The translations under genes and the position numbers were made by a program. The notes beneath the pieces were generated by a model, which was not told the origin of the DNA, did no database searches, and saw nothing but the letters and a program-made list of their open reading frames with translations. From assembly GCF_014397785.1 (NCBI RefSeq), contig NZ_VZQQ01000003.1, positions 287,519 through 351,518 on the forward strand: a stretch of DNA of 64,000 nucleotides, in the 5' to 3' direction. Of the stretch, positions 40,064 to 49,877 are shown piece by piece (positions within the stretch are counted from its first letter, which is position 1; each line of letters starts with the position of its first letter). Source of the stretch: Paraburkholderia podalyriae. GTDB lineage: Bacteria > Pseudomonadota > Gammaproteobacteria > Burkholderiales > Burkholderiaceae.

Positions 40064-41209
40064 TCAAGGCAGCGCGAAGCGCGCAACGTTGCCCTTGGCT
40101 GCCGAATATTTCGACGGGTCGACCGGCTGGCCGTCGAGCGTCACCGACTCGAGACCGGCCTTGTTGCCGACCGTGACCTTGAATGGACCGGCCCCCGTCA
40201 CTTCCTTCGGATCGCCCGCATGCACGAGGCCGGAGAACAGTTCCTTGCCGCTCTTGTCGCGCACGCTGAACCAGCTGTCCTGCGTCACGCGCAGCGCGAC
40301 GACCGCCTCGCCGGGCGCTGGCGTGACCGCCCGCTCCGACGCGCTCGCCACGCCCACCGGCGCGCTTGCGGCCGGCATGGCGGCCTGAGCGTGAACCTGC
40401 GAGCCGGCCTTCGGTGGCGCTGCCGTTGCTGCCGGCGTTGCCGCGGTATTCGCCGCCGGCGCCGAGCCCGGCGTGGTGCCGGTGGCAAGCGGCGCGGGCA
40501 TCGGCGTTGCCGACGCAGTCGCCTCATTGTCCGCGTTCGCCGCGTTGTCAGCCGTCGTCGCCCCTGCGTCCGGCGCCGATGCGCTTTCCGCCGCTGACGT
40601 CGCCGGACCTTGCGCGACCGCACCCGATGCCGCCGTGTCGCTGCTCGTCGAACTATTCGCGCTCGACCTCAGGCGCGCGAGCCACGCGGACGAGTCGCCG
40701 CCGTTGGTGCGCCACATGCCGAGCGCGATGACTGCAACGACGATCGCCGCAATGCCCCACAGCCACGAACGGCTCTTGTGCCCGCTGTCGCCGAGCGATA
40801 GCGAAACCTTGCCGCGCGGCAGATCCGTGCCGGATGACGCCGGCATCGACAGATTCGGCGCCGGCACACCCTTCTCGCGACGCAGCGCCGCCGTGAACGG
40901 CGACGGATCGGCGCCGAGCATTTTCGCGTAGCTGCGCACGACACCTAGCGCGAACGTGGTGTCCGGCAGATGGCTGATGTCGCCCGCCTCGAGCGCGCTC
41001 AGCTTGACGACCGACACCTTCAGCCGCGCCGACACGTCCTCGATGGTCCAGCCTTTCGACTCGCGCAACTGAGTCAAGCGCGCGCCAACCGCCGCCAACG
41101 AATCGAGGGCCGGCTGCACGACCGGCTGGGCCACTGCCCGGGCAATGGGTGCCGGATGGCCATCGTTCGTGTCTGTCTCATGCGGCTGCGGGTGCTGCGG
41201 CTCACTCAT
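40064..41209 (-). CDS. rodZ: Cell-shape protein RodZ-like, HTH and DUF4115 domains
   Basis: RodZ anchors MreB filaments at the inner membrane. Residues about 38-100 form a Cro/CI-type helix-turn-helix (LTQLRESKGWTIEDVSARL, VSVVKLSALEAGD, FALGVVRSYAKMLG). A single membrane helix (LWGIAAIVVAVIALGMW) lies near residue 155. An Ala/Pro/Ser/Thr-rich linker of about 110 residues leads to the periplasmic DUF4115 domain at the end (VALRVTQDSWFSVRDKSGKE). AAGG eight bases before the ATG fits the start. 381 residues. Between rlmN and ispG, the same neighbourhood as in E. coli. Confidence 0.9.
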   Translation of the reverse strand: MSEPQHPQPHETDTNDGHPAPIARAVAQPVVQPALDSLAAVGARLTQLRESKGWTIEDVSARLKVSVVKLSALEAGDISHLPDTTFALGVVRSYAKMLGADPSPFTAALRREKGVPAPNLSMPASSGTDLPRGKVSLSLGDSGHKSRSWLWGIAAIVVAVIALGMWRTNGGDSSAWLARLRSSANSSTSSDTAASGAVAQGPATSAAESASAPDAGATTADNAANADNEATASATPMPAPLATGTTPGSAPAANTAATPAATAAPPKAGSQVHAQAAMPAASAPVGVASASERAVTPAPGEAVVALRVTQDSWFSVRDKSGKELFSGLVHAGDPKEVTGAGPFKVTVGNKAGLESVTLDGQPVDPSKYSAAKGNVARFALP

Positions 41210-41422
41210 CCCAAATCCTTTCGCGTCGATTCTTTTAATCGTGCGACCGGACGGGCTTGAGCCTCACGTCCAAATCGCAGACCGTTTATAACAAAATGTG
41301 CGGCTTTGTGTGCCGCTCCCGATCGATTCTGCAAACTTTCTTTTCAAACGGCGGTGGCATGGGAACATTTTTGTGCTCGCGGTGCTTTCCGCCGAACGCC
41401 GATGCCCTGCTGCGTCACGCGA

Positions 41423-42574
41423 TTACACGGCGCGAACCTCGATCACCTTCGCCGCCTTCCCGGTGCGCTCAGCAAGACGCGTGCGGTCTTTCACCGCGCC
41501 GGCCAGCTGACCGCAGGCAGCATCGATATCGTCGCCACGGGTCTTGCGCACGGTGGTCACGACGCCCGCGTCCATCAACACCTGCGAAAACCGCTTGATC
41601 TGTTCCAACTTCGAGCGGATGAGGCCCGATTCGGGGAACGGATTGAACGGAATCAGATTGAACTTGCACGGCACGTTGTGCGTGACGGCGAGCAGCTCGC
41701 GCGCGTGAGCCTCGCTGTCGTTCACGCCATCGAGCATGCAGTATTCGAACGTGATGAAATCGCGCGGCGCGACTTTCAGATAGCGCTCGCACGCCGCCAT
41801 CAGCTCGCGCAGCGGATACTTTTTGTTGAGCGGCACCAGCATATCGCGCAGCGCGTCGTTCGACGCATGCAGCGATACTGCGAGCGCCACGGGCAAATCC
41901 GCGCCGAGTCGGTCCATCATCGGCACGACGCCCGACGTGGACAGCGTGACGCGCCGGCGCGACAGACCGTACGCATTGTCGTCCAGCATCAGGCGCATGG
42001 CGGGCACGACCGCGTCGTAGTTGAGCAGCGGCTCGCCCATGCCCATCATCACGACGTTCGTGACGACCCGCTCGCCTTTGCCGTCGCCGCCCATCGCGCG
42101 ACCGAGCGCATCGCCGCGCGACGCGCGCAGCGCAAACTCGGCCATGCGCAACTGGCCGATGATTTCGCCGGTGGTGAGATTGCGGGAGAACCCCTGCTTG
42201 CCGGTCGAGCAGAACCGGCAATTGACCGCGCACCCGGCCTGCGACGACACACACAGCGTGCCGCGCGTTTCTTCGGGGATGTACACGGTTTCAACGGCGT
42301 TGCCGTTGCCGACGTCGATCAGCCACTTGCGTGTGCCGTCCGACGAAACATGGTCACTGACGACGCCCGGCATCGTGATCGTGGCACGTCCTTTGAGCTT
42401 TTCGCGCAAGGACTTCGCGAGATCGGTCATGCCGTCGAAGTCGGCAGCGTTGTATTGGTGAATCCAGCGCTGCAATTGCCTGGCGCGAAACGGTTTCTCT
42501 CCCAGGCTATCGCAATAAGCGACGAGCCCTTGGGCGTCGAGATCGAGAAGGTTGACGGAGGGACTGCTCGTCAT
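41423..42574 (-). CDS. rlmN: Dual-specificity 23S rRNA/tRNA (adenine-C2)-methyltransferase RlmN
   Basis: Radical-SAM enzyme that methylates C2 of A2503 in 23S rRNA and A37 in some tRNAs. The radical cluster motif is [19 protein letters not shown] near residue 115, after [14 protein letters not shown]. Other hallmarks: [18 protein letters not shown] and [12 protein letters not shown]. The cysteines used for the methyl-cysteine mechanism are in place, one near the C-terminus. AGGA lies seven bases before the ATG at 42574; an in-frame ATG five codons earlier is rejected. 383 residues. It follows ndk on the same strand with a 216-base gap. Confidence 0.97.
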   Translation of the reverse strand: MTSSPSVNLLDLDAQGLVAYCDSLGEKPFRARQLQRWIHQYNAADFDGMTDLAKSLREKLKGRATITMPGVVSDHVSSDGTRKWLIDVGNGNAVETVYIPEETRGTLCVSSQAGCAVNCRFCSTGKQGFSRNLTTGEIIGQLRMAEFALRASRGDALGRAMGGDGKGERVVTNVVMMGMGEPLLNYDAVVPAMRLMLDDNAYGLSRRRVTLSTSGVVPMMDRLGADLPVALAVSLHASNDALRDMLVPLNKKYPLRELMAACERYLKVAPRDFITFEYCMLDGVNDSEAHARELLAVTHNVPCKFNLIPFNPFPESGLIRSKLEQIKRFSQVLMDAGVVTTVRKTRGDDIDAACGQLAGAVKDRTRLAERTGKAAKVIEVRAV

Positions 42575-42605
42575 ATCGAATCCTGCCATTTCAATGCGAG
42601 ACTAC

Positions 42606-42629
42606 GTTCATGCAACAAGCTGCATGAAC
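42606..42629. repeat. Nine-base inverted repeat before rlmN
   Basis: GTTCATGCA (42606-42614) and TGCATGAAC (42621-42629) with a six-base spacer, 32 bases upstream of the rlmN ATG. There is no T run on either side, so it is not a terminator; it may be an operator or leader hairpin. Confidence 0.5.
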
Positions 42630-42759
42630 GCCATGCCGTTCGCGCCCATTCCTGCTGCTTTTACCTTACTACTTTGCCGTGCCCCGTGCGCGATTCATGC
42701 GATAAAACAGGTCGGTCGCATGAAACGCGCCAGGCAGAGACGGCTGGGGATGCACGGCC

Positions 42760-42778
42760 GAGGTCAATACCTGACCTC
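42760..42778. repeat. Seven-base inverted repeat after ndk
   Basis: GAGGTCA (42760-42766) and TGACCTC (42772-42778), spacer of five bases, 13 bases past the ndk stop. No T run follows it on the minus strand. It resembles a dimer-binding site more than a terminator. Confidence 0.4.
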
Positions 42779-42790
42779 AGCGCGAGGCGC

Positions 42791-43216
42791 TCAACGCGAG
42801 TAGACGTTGACTTGGGGGAAGAAGAACGCGATTTCGACCGCGGCCGTTTCCGGTGCATCCGAACCGTGCACCGCGTTGGCGTCGATGCTGTCGGCAAAAT
42901 CGGCGCGGATCGTGCCCTTCTCCGCCTTCTTCGGGTCCGTCGCACCCATCAGGTCACGGTGCTTCAGGATCGCGTTTTCGCCTTCCAGCGCCTGCACAAC
43001 AACCGGACCCGAAATCATGAATTCGACGAGGTCGTTGAAGAACGGACGCGCTGCGTGCACAGCGTAGAACTTCTCGGCGTCGGCACGCGACAGATGAACC
43101 ATACGCGATGCCACGATCTTCAGACCAGCGTTTTCGAAGCGGGTGTAAATCTGGCCGATCACGTTCTTGGCCACTGCGTCCGGCTTGATAATCGACAGGG
43201 TGCGCTCGATCGCCAT
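42791..43216 (-). CDS. ndk: Nucleoside diphosphate kinase
   Basis: Transfers the gamma phosphate between nucleoside triphosphates and diphosphates through a phosphohistidine. From [21 protein letters not shown] the 141 residues include the hallmark segment [20 protein letters not shown], with the active-site His in NAVHGSD, and the nucleotide-binding [24 protein letters not shown] lies nine bases before the ATG. The first of the long minus-strand series ndk-rlmN-rodZ-ispG. Confidence 0.98.
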   Translation of the reverse strand: MAIERTLSIIKPDAVAKNVIGQIYTRFENAGLKIVASRMVHLSRADAEKFYAVHAARPFFNDLVEFMISGPVVVQALEGENAILKHRDLMGATDPKKAEKGTIRADFADSIDANAVHGSDAPETAAVEIAFFFPQVNVYSR

Positions 43217-43263
43217 TAAAAACTCCAAAAAATTAAGAGGTTACAGATTCAAATGAATCCGCT

Positions 43264-43269
43264 ATTGTA
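43264..43269 (-). promoter_or_regulatory. Likely ndk -10 box
   Basis: TACAAT on the minus strand, 47 bases upstream of the ndk ATG. No convincing -35 box is present 16-18 bases further up. Confidence 0.4.
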
Positions 43270-43309
43270 GCATGTTCTCAGGTATCATTGCGATTGAACC
43301 CTTACACCA

Positions 43310-43339
43310 TTGAAAGGATCAAGGCACAAGATCTAAAAT
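43310..43339 (+). promoter_or_regulatory. Sigma-70 type promoter of the small ORF and BI-1 gene
   Basis: TTGAAA at 43310-43315 and TAAAAT at 43334-43339 are 18 bases apart, a good consensus match. Transcription would start near 43346, just before an AGGAGG at 43351. Confidence 0.65.
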
Positions 43340-43360
43340 ACTGGTAGCGTAGGAGGTCAT

Positions 43361-43462
43361 ATGGGCGACTGGAGGGTATTGAAACTCCGTGCCGCCACGC
43401 TAATCTTACGGATGACCGCTGCGCCCACAGGCGCTTCGCCAATTGCCGTATTACCATCTTGA
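43361..43462 (+). CDS. Candidate 33-residue small protein or leader peptide
   Basis: A short frame, MGDWRVLKLRAATLILRMTA then APTGASPIAVLPS, stands behind a near-perfect Shine-Dalgarno (TAGGAGGT) at seven bases and the promoter just described. It ends 27 bases before the Bax-inhibitor gene. The N-terminal half is basic and hydrophobic, compatible with an amphipathic helix. It is not a known family to me. The alternative is that the AGGAGG is chance and the stretch is only an mRNA leader. Confidence 0.45.
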   Translation: MGDWRVLKLRAATLILRMTAAPTGASPIAVLPS

Positions 43463-43489
43463 AACACGCTTCCGAGGTAAGGAGAGACC

Positions 43490-44188
43490 ATGAACGAACA
43501 TCCGTATATGTTTGGCCGCAACGGCGCGGTCAGCACGGCCGAAACGCGCAACCGCGTGCTACGGAACACCTACTGGCTGCTCGCGCTGTCCATGATTCCG
43601 ACCGTGCTCGGGGCGTGGGTCGGTCTTGCGACCGGGTTCTCGCTGTTCGCCGCCACCAGCCCCGCCATGAGCATGCTGGCGTTCTTCGCGATCGCCTTCG
43701 GCTTCATGTTCGCGATCCAGCGCACCAAGGACAGCGCCGTCGGCGTGTTCGTACTGCTCGGCTTCACGTTCTTCATGGGGCTGATGTTGTCGCGCATTCT
43801 CGCGTTCGTGCTCGGCTTCTCCAACGGCCCGTCGCTGATCATGCTCGCGTTTGGTGGCACTGGCGTGATCTTTGCGGCCATGGCGACCATCGCTACCGTC
43901 AGCAAGCGCGACTTCTCGGGCCTCGGCAAGTGGCTCTTCATGGGTGTGATCGTGATCCTGCTCGCCTCGGTCGCGAACGTATTCCTGCAACTGCCGGCAC
44001 TGATGCTGACGGTTTCGGTCATGGCAATCGTGATCTTTTCCGCCTACATCATGTTTGACGTACAGCGCGTCGTGAACGGCGGCGAGACGAACTACATCAC
44101 CGCAACGCTCGCAATCTACCTCGATCTGTACAACGTGTTCGTCAACCTACTTGCGCTGCTCGGCATTTTCGGCGGCAACCGCAACTAA
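43490..44188 (+). CDS. Bax inhibitor-1 / YccA family membrane protein
   Basis: A seven-helix inner membrane protein of the BI-1 family; E. coli YccA is a substrate and modulator of FtsH, and other members leak calcium in a pH-dependent way. Hydrophobic segments start at MIPTVLGAWVGLATGF, MSMLAFFAIAFGFMF, VFVLLGFTFFMGLML and so on. The hallmark Asp-rich end is present: YIMFDVQRVVNGGETNYITATLAIYLDLYNVFVNLL. AGGAG lies seven bases before the ATG. 232 residues. The hflK/hflC partner genes of FtsH lie in the same window, 12 kb away. Confidence 0.9.
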   Translation: MNEHPYMFGRNGAVSTAETRNRVLRNTYWLLALSMIPTVLGAWVGLATGFSLFAATSPAMSMLAFFAIAFGFMFAIQRTKDSAVGVFVLLGFTFFMGLMLSRILAFVLGFSNGPSLIMLAFGGTGVIFAAMATIATVSKRDFSGLGKWLFMGVIVILLASVANVFLQLPALMLTVSVMAIVIFSAYIMFDVQRVVNGGETNYITATLAIYLDLYNVFVNLLALLGIFGGNRN

Positions 44189-44230
44189 GTCCGGCCGGTC
44201 GCGCGGCGTGCCTTCATGCCGCGCTCGACG

Positions 44231-44280
44231 CGCAAAGTAAAAGCCCAAAACGATTACTCGTTGTGGGCTTTTACTTTGCG
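44231..44280. terminator. Bidirectional terminator after the BI-1 gene
   Basis: A 17-pair stem (44231-44247 with 44264-44280) continues inward (AACGA at 44249-44253 with TCGTT at 44258-44262). The stem has A- and T-rich arms, so it stops transcription from both sides and separates the BI-1 gene from the convergent hydrolase gene. Confidence 0.93.
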
Positions 44281-44312
44281 TGACGACCTGAAATGTGCCG
44301 CGCGGCCGGAAG

Positions 44313-45095
44313 TCAATCCCGCGCCAGCGTCAACCACGCGGAACCGTCGCTTTGCGACGCAACCACCACCTCCGTGGGCGTCGCGCCAAGGACGCTCGCC
44401 AACGCCGCCTGCGCGAGTTCCGGCAGATTGTTCTGCTGGCTCAGATGCGCGGCGACCAGATGCCGCAAACGCGAGCGGTCGAGCGACGCCAGAATTTCAG
44501 CCGCCGCATCATTGTTCAGGTGCCCATGATTACCCCCGATACGCGCCTTCAGCGATGGGGGATAACGACTGCCCGCGAGCATCTGCACGTCGTGATTGCA
44601 TTCGAGCACGAGCGCGTCGCAGCCGCTCAGCACCGCGCTGATATGCGGCGTGGACGTGCCAACGTCGGTGAGCACGCCGAGCCGGCTCGCGCCGTTCGAG
44701 AACACGTATTGCAGCGGTTCGCGAGCGTCGTGCGGAACGGTATAAGGGAGAACGCTGAGTTCGCCGATCGCTACCGTCTCGTCGCCCCACAGCACCCGCA
44801 GGTCGACATCGGCTTCGTCGGCGCCCACCGCGCGGGCGGTGCCCCAGCTCATGTACAGCGGAATCGACCACTTGCGCGCGAGCGTCAATGCGCTGCCGAT
44901 GTGGTCGCTATGTTCATGCGTAATCAGGATCGCATCGAGGTTCTCGGCGCTCGAGCCGAGCCGCATCAGACGCCGCTCCATTTCGCGCGCGGAGAAACCG
45001 CAATCGAGCAGCACGCGCGTGGTGATCGCACCGCTGTGCGCTTCCACCAGCAGCGCATTACCTTCACTGCCGCTGCCGAGACTTGCGAAGCGCAC
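44313..45095 (-). CDS. MBL-fold metallohydrolase (YycJ/WalJ-like)
   Basis: Metallo-beta-lactamase-fold enzyme, probably a nuclease. It starts MRFASLGSGSEGNALLVEA, the family's characteristic opening. Metal ligands: ILITHEHSDHIGSALTL (HxHxDH) near residue 60, a further Asp/His in LVLECNHDVQML near 160, and GNHGHLNNDAAAEIL near 190. YycJ-type proteins act in DNA repair or wall stress in other phyla; the role here is open. The gene is 7 bases downstream of bamC, so the two form an operon. 260 residues. Confidence 0.88.
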   Translation of the reverse strand: MRFASLGSGSEGNALLVEAHSGAITTRVLLDCGFSAREMERRLMRLGSSAENLDAILITHEHSDHIGSALTLARKWSIPLYMSWGTARAVGADEADVDLRVLWGDETVAIGELSVLPYTVPHDAREPLQYVFSNGASRLGVLTDVGTSTPHISAVLSGCDALVLECNHDVQMLAGSRYPPSLKARIGGNHGHLNNDAAAEILASLDRSRLRHLVAAHLSQQNNLPELAQAALASVLGATPTEVVVASQSDGSAWLTLARD

Positions 45096-45102
45096 GAGCT
45101 GC

Positions 45103-46242
45103 CTAGTTCAGTTGCGCGTGCAGCAGCGACACGATGCGCTGTGCATCCGACGACATGTCGACCTGCCCGTTGGCGTCGACGACCGCGACCTGCGTCACCG
45201 CGTCGCCCTTCGCGCGCACGTTCACGCGGAATTCCTGGCCGGGCTTGCGCGTCGAATTGCCGCTGTAGAACAGCTTACCGAACAAGCCTTCCTTCTTCAG
45301 CTCCTGCATCGAATCCGCATAGCGCACGTAGTAGATGCCCTTCTCGCGATCGCGGTTGTCGACCGTGAAGTTGGTGCGATCGAGCGCGAGGCCCACACGC
45401 AGCCAGGCGCGGTCGAACGACTCCTGCAGATCGAGCGTCGACGCGCCCGCATTCTGCTCGATCGTGGTCGGTGCGGTGGCCGGGTGCGCGTCGGTCAGCA
45501 GTTGCTTCGACTGCGCCTCGGTCAGGCCGAATTTCTGCATCAGCTTGGCGAGGAACAGCGCCTCGAGCGCCGGGTCGCGCGGACGCTCTTCCCAGCGCGA
45601 GGACGTCTTGTCCTGCCCGGTCATCACTTCTTCCATCGCACTATGCGTGATCGAGATATCGGTCGCGCTGTCCGGACCGCGCGACACCAGCGTGCGGAAA
45701 CTGTCGCGGGTACCCGACGAATAGGCGAAGTCGATGACCTTGCCGATCGTGCGGCGGAACCAGTCGTCCGGAATGTTCGCGCGGTTTTCCGCCCAGTCGG
45801 TCGTCATGATGCCGGTGGCTGGCGCGTCCGTCTTCAGCGCGAAGCCGTTCTCCTGCCAGAATTCTTGCAGCTGCGGCCACAGCTGCTCCGGCGACCGGCC
45901 GTCTACCACGAGCCAGCGACGGTCGCCGTCGCGCTCGATGTGCATGCCGAGCGGATCCTGCGCAGTCGGCTGACCTTCGGTCGCGTTGCCGGCCGCCGTG
46001 ACAGCGCGCGTCGGCGTGCCACCCAGCGCGAGATTGGCGGGCGGCGCCACATAGCGCTGGTCGTTCGGCGACGTGCTCAGATCGCTCGGCACGGCGAGCG
46101 GCGGCGCGCTCGAGGTCGCCTTATAGTTGACGCGGTCGGAGGCGAACCAGTCGTTCAGCGTGTCACAGCCGGCGAGCGTCGACAGGGCAAGCGCCAGCGC
46201 CGCCATGCGGGTTGCGTGGAGGGAAAGTGCGGAACGTTTCAT
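45103..46242 (-). CDS. bamC: Outer-membrane assembly lipoprotein BamC
   Basis: BamC (NlpB) is an accessory lipoprotein of the BAM beta-barrel assembly machine. The signal peptide MKRSALSLHATRMAALALALSTLAGC ends in the lipobox LAGC, with Cys-26 lipidated. The mature N-terminus is extended and Pro/Ala-rich, then two helix-grip domains follow (RRWLVVDGRSPEQLWPQLQEF and ESFDRAWLRVGLALDRTNFT). AAGGA lies five bases before the ATG. It lies 123 bases downstream of dapA, an order seen in E. coli (dapA-bamC). 379 residues. Confidence 0.94.
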   Translation of the reverse strand: MKRSALSLHATRMAALALALSTLAGCDTLNDWFASDRVNYKATSSAPPLAVPSDLSTSPNDQRYVAPPANLALGGTPTRAVTAAGNATEGQPTAQDPLGMHIERDGDRRWLVVDGRSPEQLWPQLQEFWQENGFALKTDAPATGIMTTDWAENRANIPDDWFRRTIGKVIDFAYSSGTRDSFRTLVSRGPDSATDISITHSAMEEVMTGQDKTSSRWEERPRDPALEALFLAKLMQKFGLTEAQSKQLLTDAHPATAPTTIEQNAGASTLDLQESFDRAWLRVGLALDRTNFTVDNRDREKGIYYVRYADSMQELKKEGLFGKLFYSGNSTRKPGQEFRVNVRAKGDAVTQVAVVDANGQVDMSSDAQRIVSLLHAQLN

Positions 46243-46365
46243 GAGGTCCTTCGTGATGCTGGAACGCGATGCCTCGTTCGATCTGCCGGGAACGTGGGCT
46301 GAAGCGACGTCGGTTAATGAAATGCCGGTGGCGGTCTTGCGCGGGCGGCGGCATGGTCGGCCCGT

Positions 46366-47283
<918 letters not shown>

Positions 47284-47326
47284 GAAACGCCATGAATTTG
47301 ATCAGGTAAACCGCGATTGTAGCGGA

Positions 47327-47930
47327 TTAGCCAGCCAACTCGTAACAAGGTGGCGGAGTTGGCCGTGAGGCATCATCAGCAGTGGCTGCTTGCCGAACCG
47401 CGCAGATGCGCTGAACGTAGGCCGGACGCGGCTCGGCGAGAAATCCGTCCTGAAACGCGATCACCCGCAGCTGGCCCCGCACGGTGTCGAGCAGTTCGCC
47501 TGGCGTGAGCAAAAACGCCGGATTGGAGGGCTTGCCGATGCTTTCGTTTCCTTGCGCGAAGGTCTCGTAAACCAGTACGCCGCCGGGCGCGAGCGCGCGC
47601 AGCAATTGCGGAAAGAGCGGCCGATGCAGGTAGTTGGTGACGACGACGGCAGCGAACTCTTCATCGCCAGCCAATGGCCACGGCGAACCTTCGAGATCGG
47701 CTACGACCGGCGTGACGAGCGGCGCGTCGCGCAGAAGATCGAGCGCAGCCGCGTCGCGATCGATCGCGGTGACGGGATGGCCGAGCGACGCAAAAAAAAC
47801 GCGCGTGCCGCCCGGCGCCCGATGCGACGTCGAGCACCGCGCCGCCCGGTGCGATCAGGTGCGCCCAGTGACGCACCCAGCGCGACGGTTCACCGAGGCC
47901 GTGCAAGCCACTGGTAACGGGCGAACTCAT
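47327..47930 (-). pseudogene. SAM-dependent methyltransferase, frameshifted at eight T
   Basis: A class I methyltransferase of about 200 residues is split between two frames. Frame one starts MSSPVTSGLHGLGEPSRWVRH (ATG at 47930) and carries the cofactor motif AVLDVASGAGRHARFF. It then meets eight T on the coding strand (complement of 47792-47799) and drifts into Arg-rich nonsense. Removing one T restores ASLGHPVTAIDRDAAALDLL, and the rest reads normally through LAGDEEFAAVVVTNYLHRP to the stop at 47327. Both halves look well conserved, so this may be a recent lesion, a sequencing error at a homopolymer, or slippage-dependent expression. 28 bases after the trpS stop, same strand. Confidence 0.85.
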
Positions 47931-47958
47931 CGCTGCGGTGCGGCGCCTCGAATGTGCA

Positions 47959-49161
47959 TCAGTTGTACGACAGTCCCATTGCCTCGCGGATGTCGCGCAT
48001 CGTTTCGGTCGCGAAGCGGCGCGCCTTGTCGCAGCCGTCGGCGACGATCGCGCGCAACAGCGATGGGTCATCCATGTACTTCTGCGCGCGCTCGAGCATC
48101 GGCTGCTGCTCGCGCAGAATCCCTTCGACGACCGGCTGCTTGCAATCGAGGCAGCCGATGCCCGCCGAGCGGCAGCCCTTCTGCACCCACTCGTGGGTCG
48201 CTTCGTCGGTATACACCTGATGCAGCTGCCACACCGGGCACTTGTCGGGATCGCCCGGATCGGTGCGGCGCACTCGCGCGGGGTCGGTCGGCATCGTGCG
48301 GACCTTCTTCGTGATCGTTTCCGCGTCTTCGCGCAGGCCGATCGTGTTGCCGTACGACTTCGACATCTTCTGGCCGTCGAGACCCGGCATGCGCGAAGCC
48401 TCGGTCAGCATCGCCTGCGGCTCGACGAGGATGATCTTGCGCGAACCTTCCAGATAGCCGAACAGGCGCTCGCGATCGTTCATCGACAGGCTTTGCGATT
48501 CTTGCAGCAGCGCCCGCGCGCGCTCGAGTGCTTCGTCGTCGCCTTCCTGCTGATACGCGTTGCGTAGCTCGTGATAGAGCTTCGCACGCTTGCCGCCGAG
48601 CTTCTTCGCGGCTTCGTTCGCCTTCTCCTCGAAACCCGGCTCGCGGCCGTACAGGTAGTTGAAACGGCGCGCGATTTCACGCGTCATCTCGACGTGCGGC
48701 ACCTGGTCTTCACCGACCGGCACGAGCGAGCCGCGATACAGCAGAATGTCCGCCGCCATCAGCACCGGATAGCCGAGGAAGCCGTAGGTCGACAAATCCC
48801 TGTCCTTCAGCTTTTCCATCTGCTCCTTGTAGGTCGGCACGCGTTCGAGCCAGCCGAGCGGCGTGCTCATGCCGAGCAGCAGCGCGAGCTCGGCATGCTC
48901 GGGCACCTTGCTCTGGATGAACAGCGTCGCCTGCGCCGGATCGATGCCGGAAGCGAGCCAGTCAATCAGCACGTCCCACACGTTCTTTTCGATCACTTCG
49001 GGCGTTTCATAGTGCGTCGTCAGCGCGTGCCAGTCGACCACGCAGAAGAAGCACGGGTACTCGGACTGCAGCCGCACCCAGTTTTTCAGCACGCCGTGAT
49101 AGTGGCCGAGGTGCAGCGACCCGGTGGGCCGCATGCCGGAGAAGATACGGTCTGGGAACAT
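47959..49161 (-). CDS. trpS: Tryptophanyl-tRNA synthetase
   Basis: Class I synthetase that charges tRNA-Trp. The HIGH motif is GSLHLGHYHGVLKNW near residue 15 after RIFSGMRPTG, and KMSKSYGNTIGLRED carries KMSKS near 245. The zinc-type insert GCRSAGIGCLDCKQP near 345 has cysteines and belongs to the longer TrpS branch found in Burkholderia. LLYRGSLVPVGEDQVPHVEMTREIARRFN is typical. 400 residues. The M50 protease gene lies 6 bases upstream of its start, so the two are coupled. Confidence 0.97.
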   Translation of the reverse strand: MFPDRIFSGMRPTGSLHLGHYHGVLKNWVRLQSEYPCFFCVVDWHALTTHYETPEVIEKNVWDVLIDWLASGIDPAQATLFIQSKVPEHAELALLLGMSTPLGWLERVPTYKEQMEKLKDRDLSTYGFLGYPVLMAADILLYRGSLVPVGEDQVPHVEMTREIARRFNYLYGREPGFEEKANEAAKKLGGKRAKLYHELRNAYQQEGDDEALERARALLQESQSLSMNDRERLFGYLEGSRKIILVEPQAMLTEASRMPGLDGQKMSKSYGNTIGLREDAETITKKVRTMPTDPARVRRTDPGDPDKCPVWQLHQVYTDEATHEWVQKGCRSAGIGCLDCKQPVVEGILREQQPMLERAQKYMDDPSLLRAIVADGCDKARRFATETMRDIREAMGLSYN

Positions 49162-49167
49162 GGTTAT

Positions 49168-49830
49168 CTAGAAAAGCGAAACAAGTGGAGTCAGAATTGC
49201 GGTGATCGCGCTATAGCCAAGCGTAACGAGTGGCTTTAACCAGAAACGCGTGAGCGTACCCGTCATCACGAGCGCCATCACGATGAAAAAGCCGTACGGC
49301 TCGAGCCGCGACAACGCGATCGATTGCTTCGGCGGCAACAGCGCCATCACCACGCGGCCGCCGTCGAGCGGCGGCAGCGGAAACAGGTTCAGCACGCCGA
49401 GTACGAGATTGACGCCGATGCCCGCGCCCGCCATGCGCGTGAAAAACGGTTCGTTGACGTTAAGCACCGCGAGCGCAACGCCCAACACGCCCCAGATCAG
49501 CGCCTGGATGAAATTGCACATGGGCCCGGCCGCCGCGACCCATAAGCTGCCCCAGCGCGGATTGCGCAGATTGCCGAACGCGACCGGCACCGGCTTCGCA
49601 TAGCCGAACATGAACGCGCCGCTCGTCGCGAAGTACAGCAGCAACGGAATGGCGATCGTGCCGAGCGGATCGATATGCCGCATCGGGTTCAGCGACACAC
49701 GGCCGAGCACGTACGCGGTGTTGTCGCCGAGCCAGCGCGCGACGTAGCCGTGCGCGGCCTCGTGCAGCGTGATCGCGAAGATCACCGGCAGCGCGTACAC
49801 CGCAATGGTTTGTATCAGGGAAGAATCCAT
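49168..49830 (-). CDS. Site-2 protease family M50 membrane peptidase
   Basis: Intramembrane zinc metalloprotease, short form. The zinc motif HEAAH sits in ITLHEAAHGYVARWLG near residue 22, inside the first helix. The third ligand is in LNLFPLPPLDGGRVVMALLP near residue 150. AAAGPMCNFIQALIWG and four to six hydrophobic segments complete the fold; no PDZ domain is present, so it is not RseP-like. 220 residues. Substrate unknown; the short YwhC-like group is widespread. Upstream of trpS by 6 bases, with YciO 47 bases before it. Confidence 0.92.
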   Translation of the reverse strand: MDSSLIQTIAVYALPVIFAITLHEAAHGYVARWLGDNTAYVLGRVSLNPMRHIDPLGTIAIPLLLYFATSGAFMFGYAKPVPVAFGNLRNPRWGSLWVAAAGPMCNFIQALIWGVLGVALAVLNVNEPFFTRMAGAGIGVNLVLGVLNLFPLPPLDGGRVVMALLPPKQSIALSRLEPYGFFIVMALVMTGTLTRFWLKPLVTLGYSAITAILTPLVSLF

Positions 49831-49877
49831 AACTCGCTATTGTAACAACGCGCTCGCGCGCGTCTGTCCGCTTTCGC

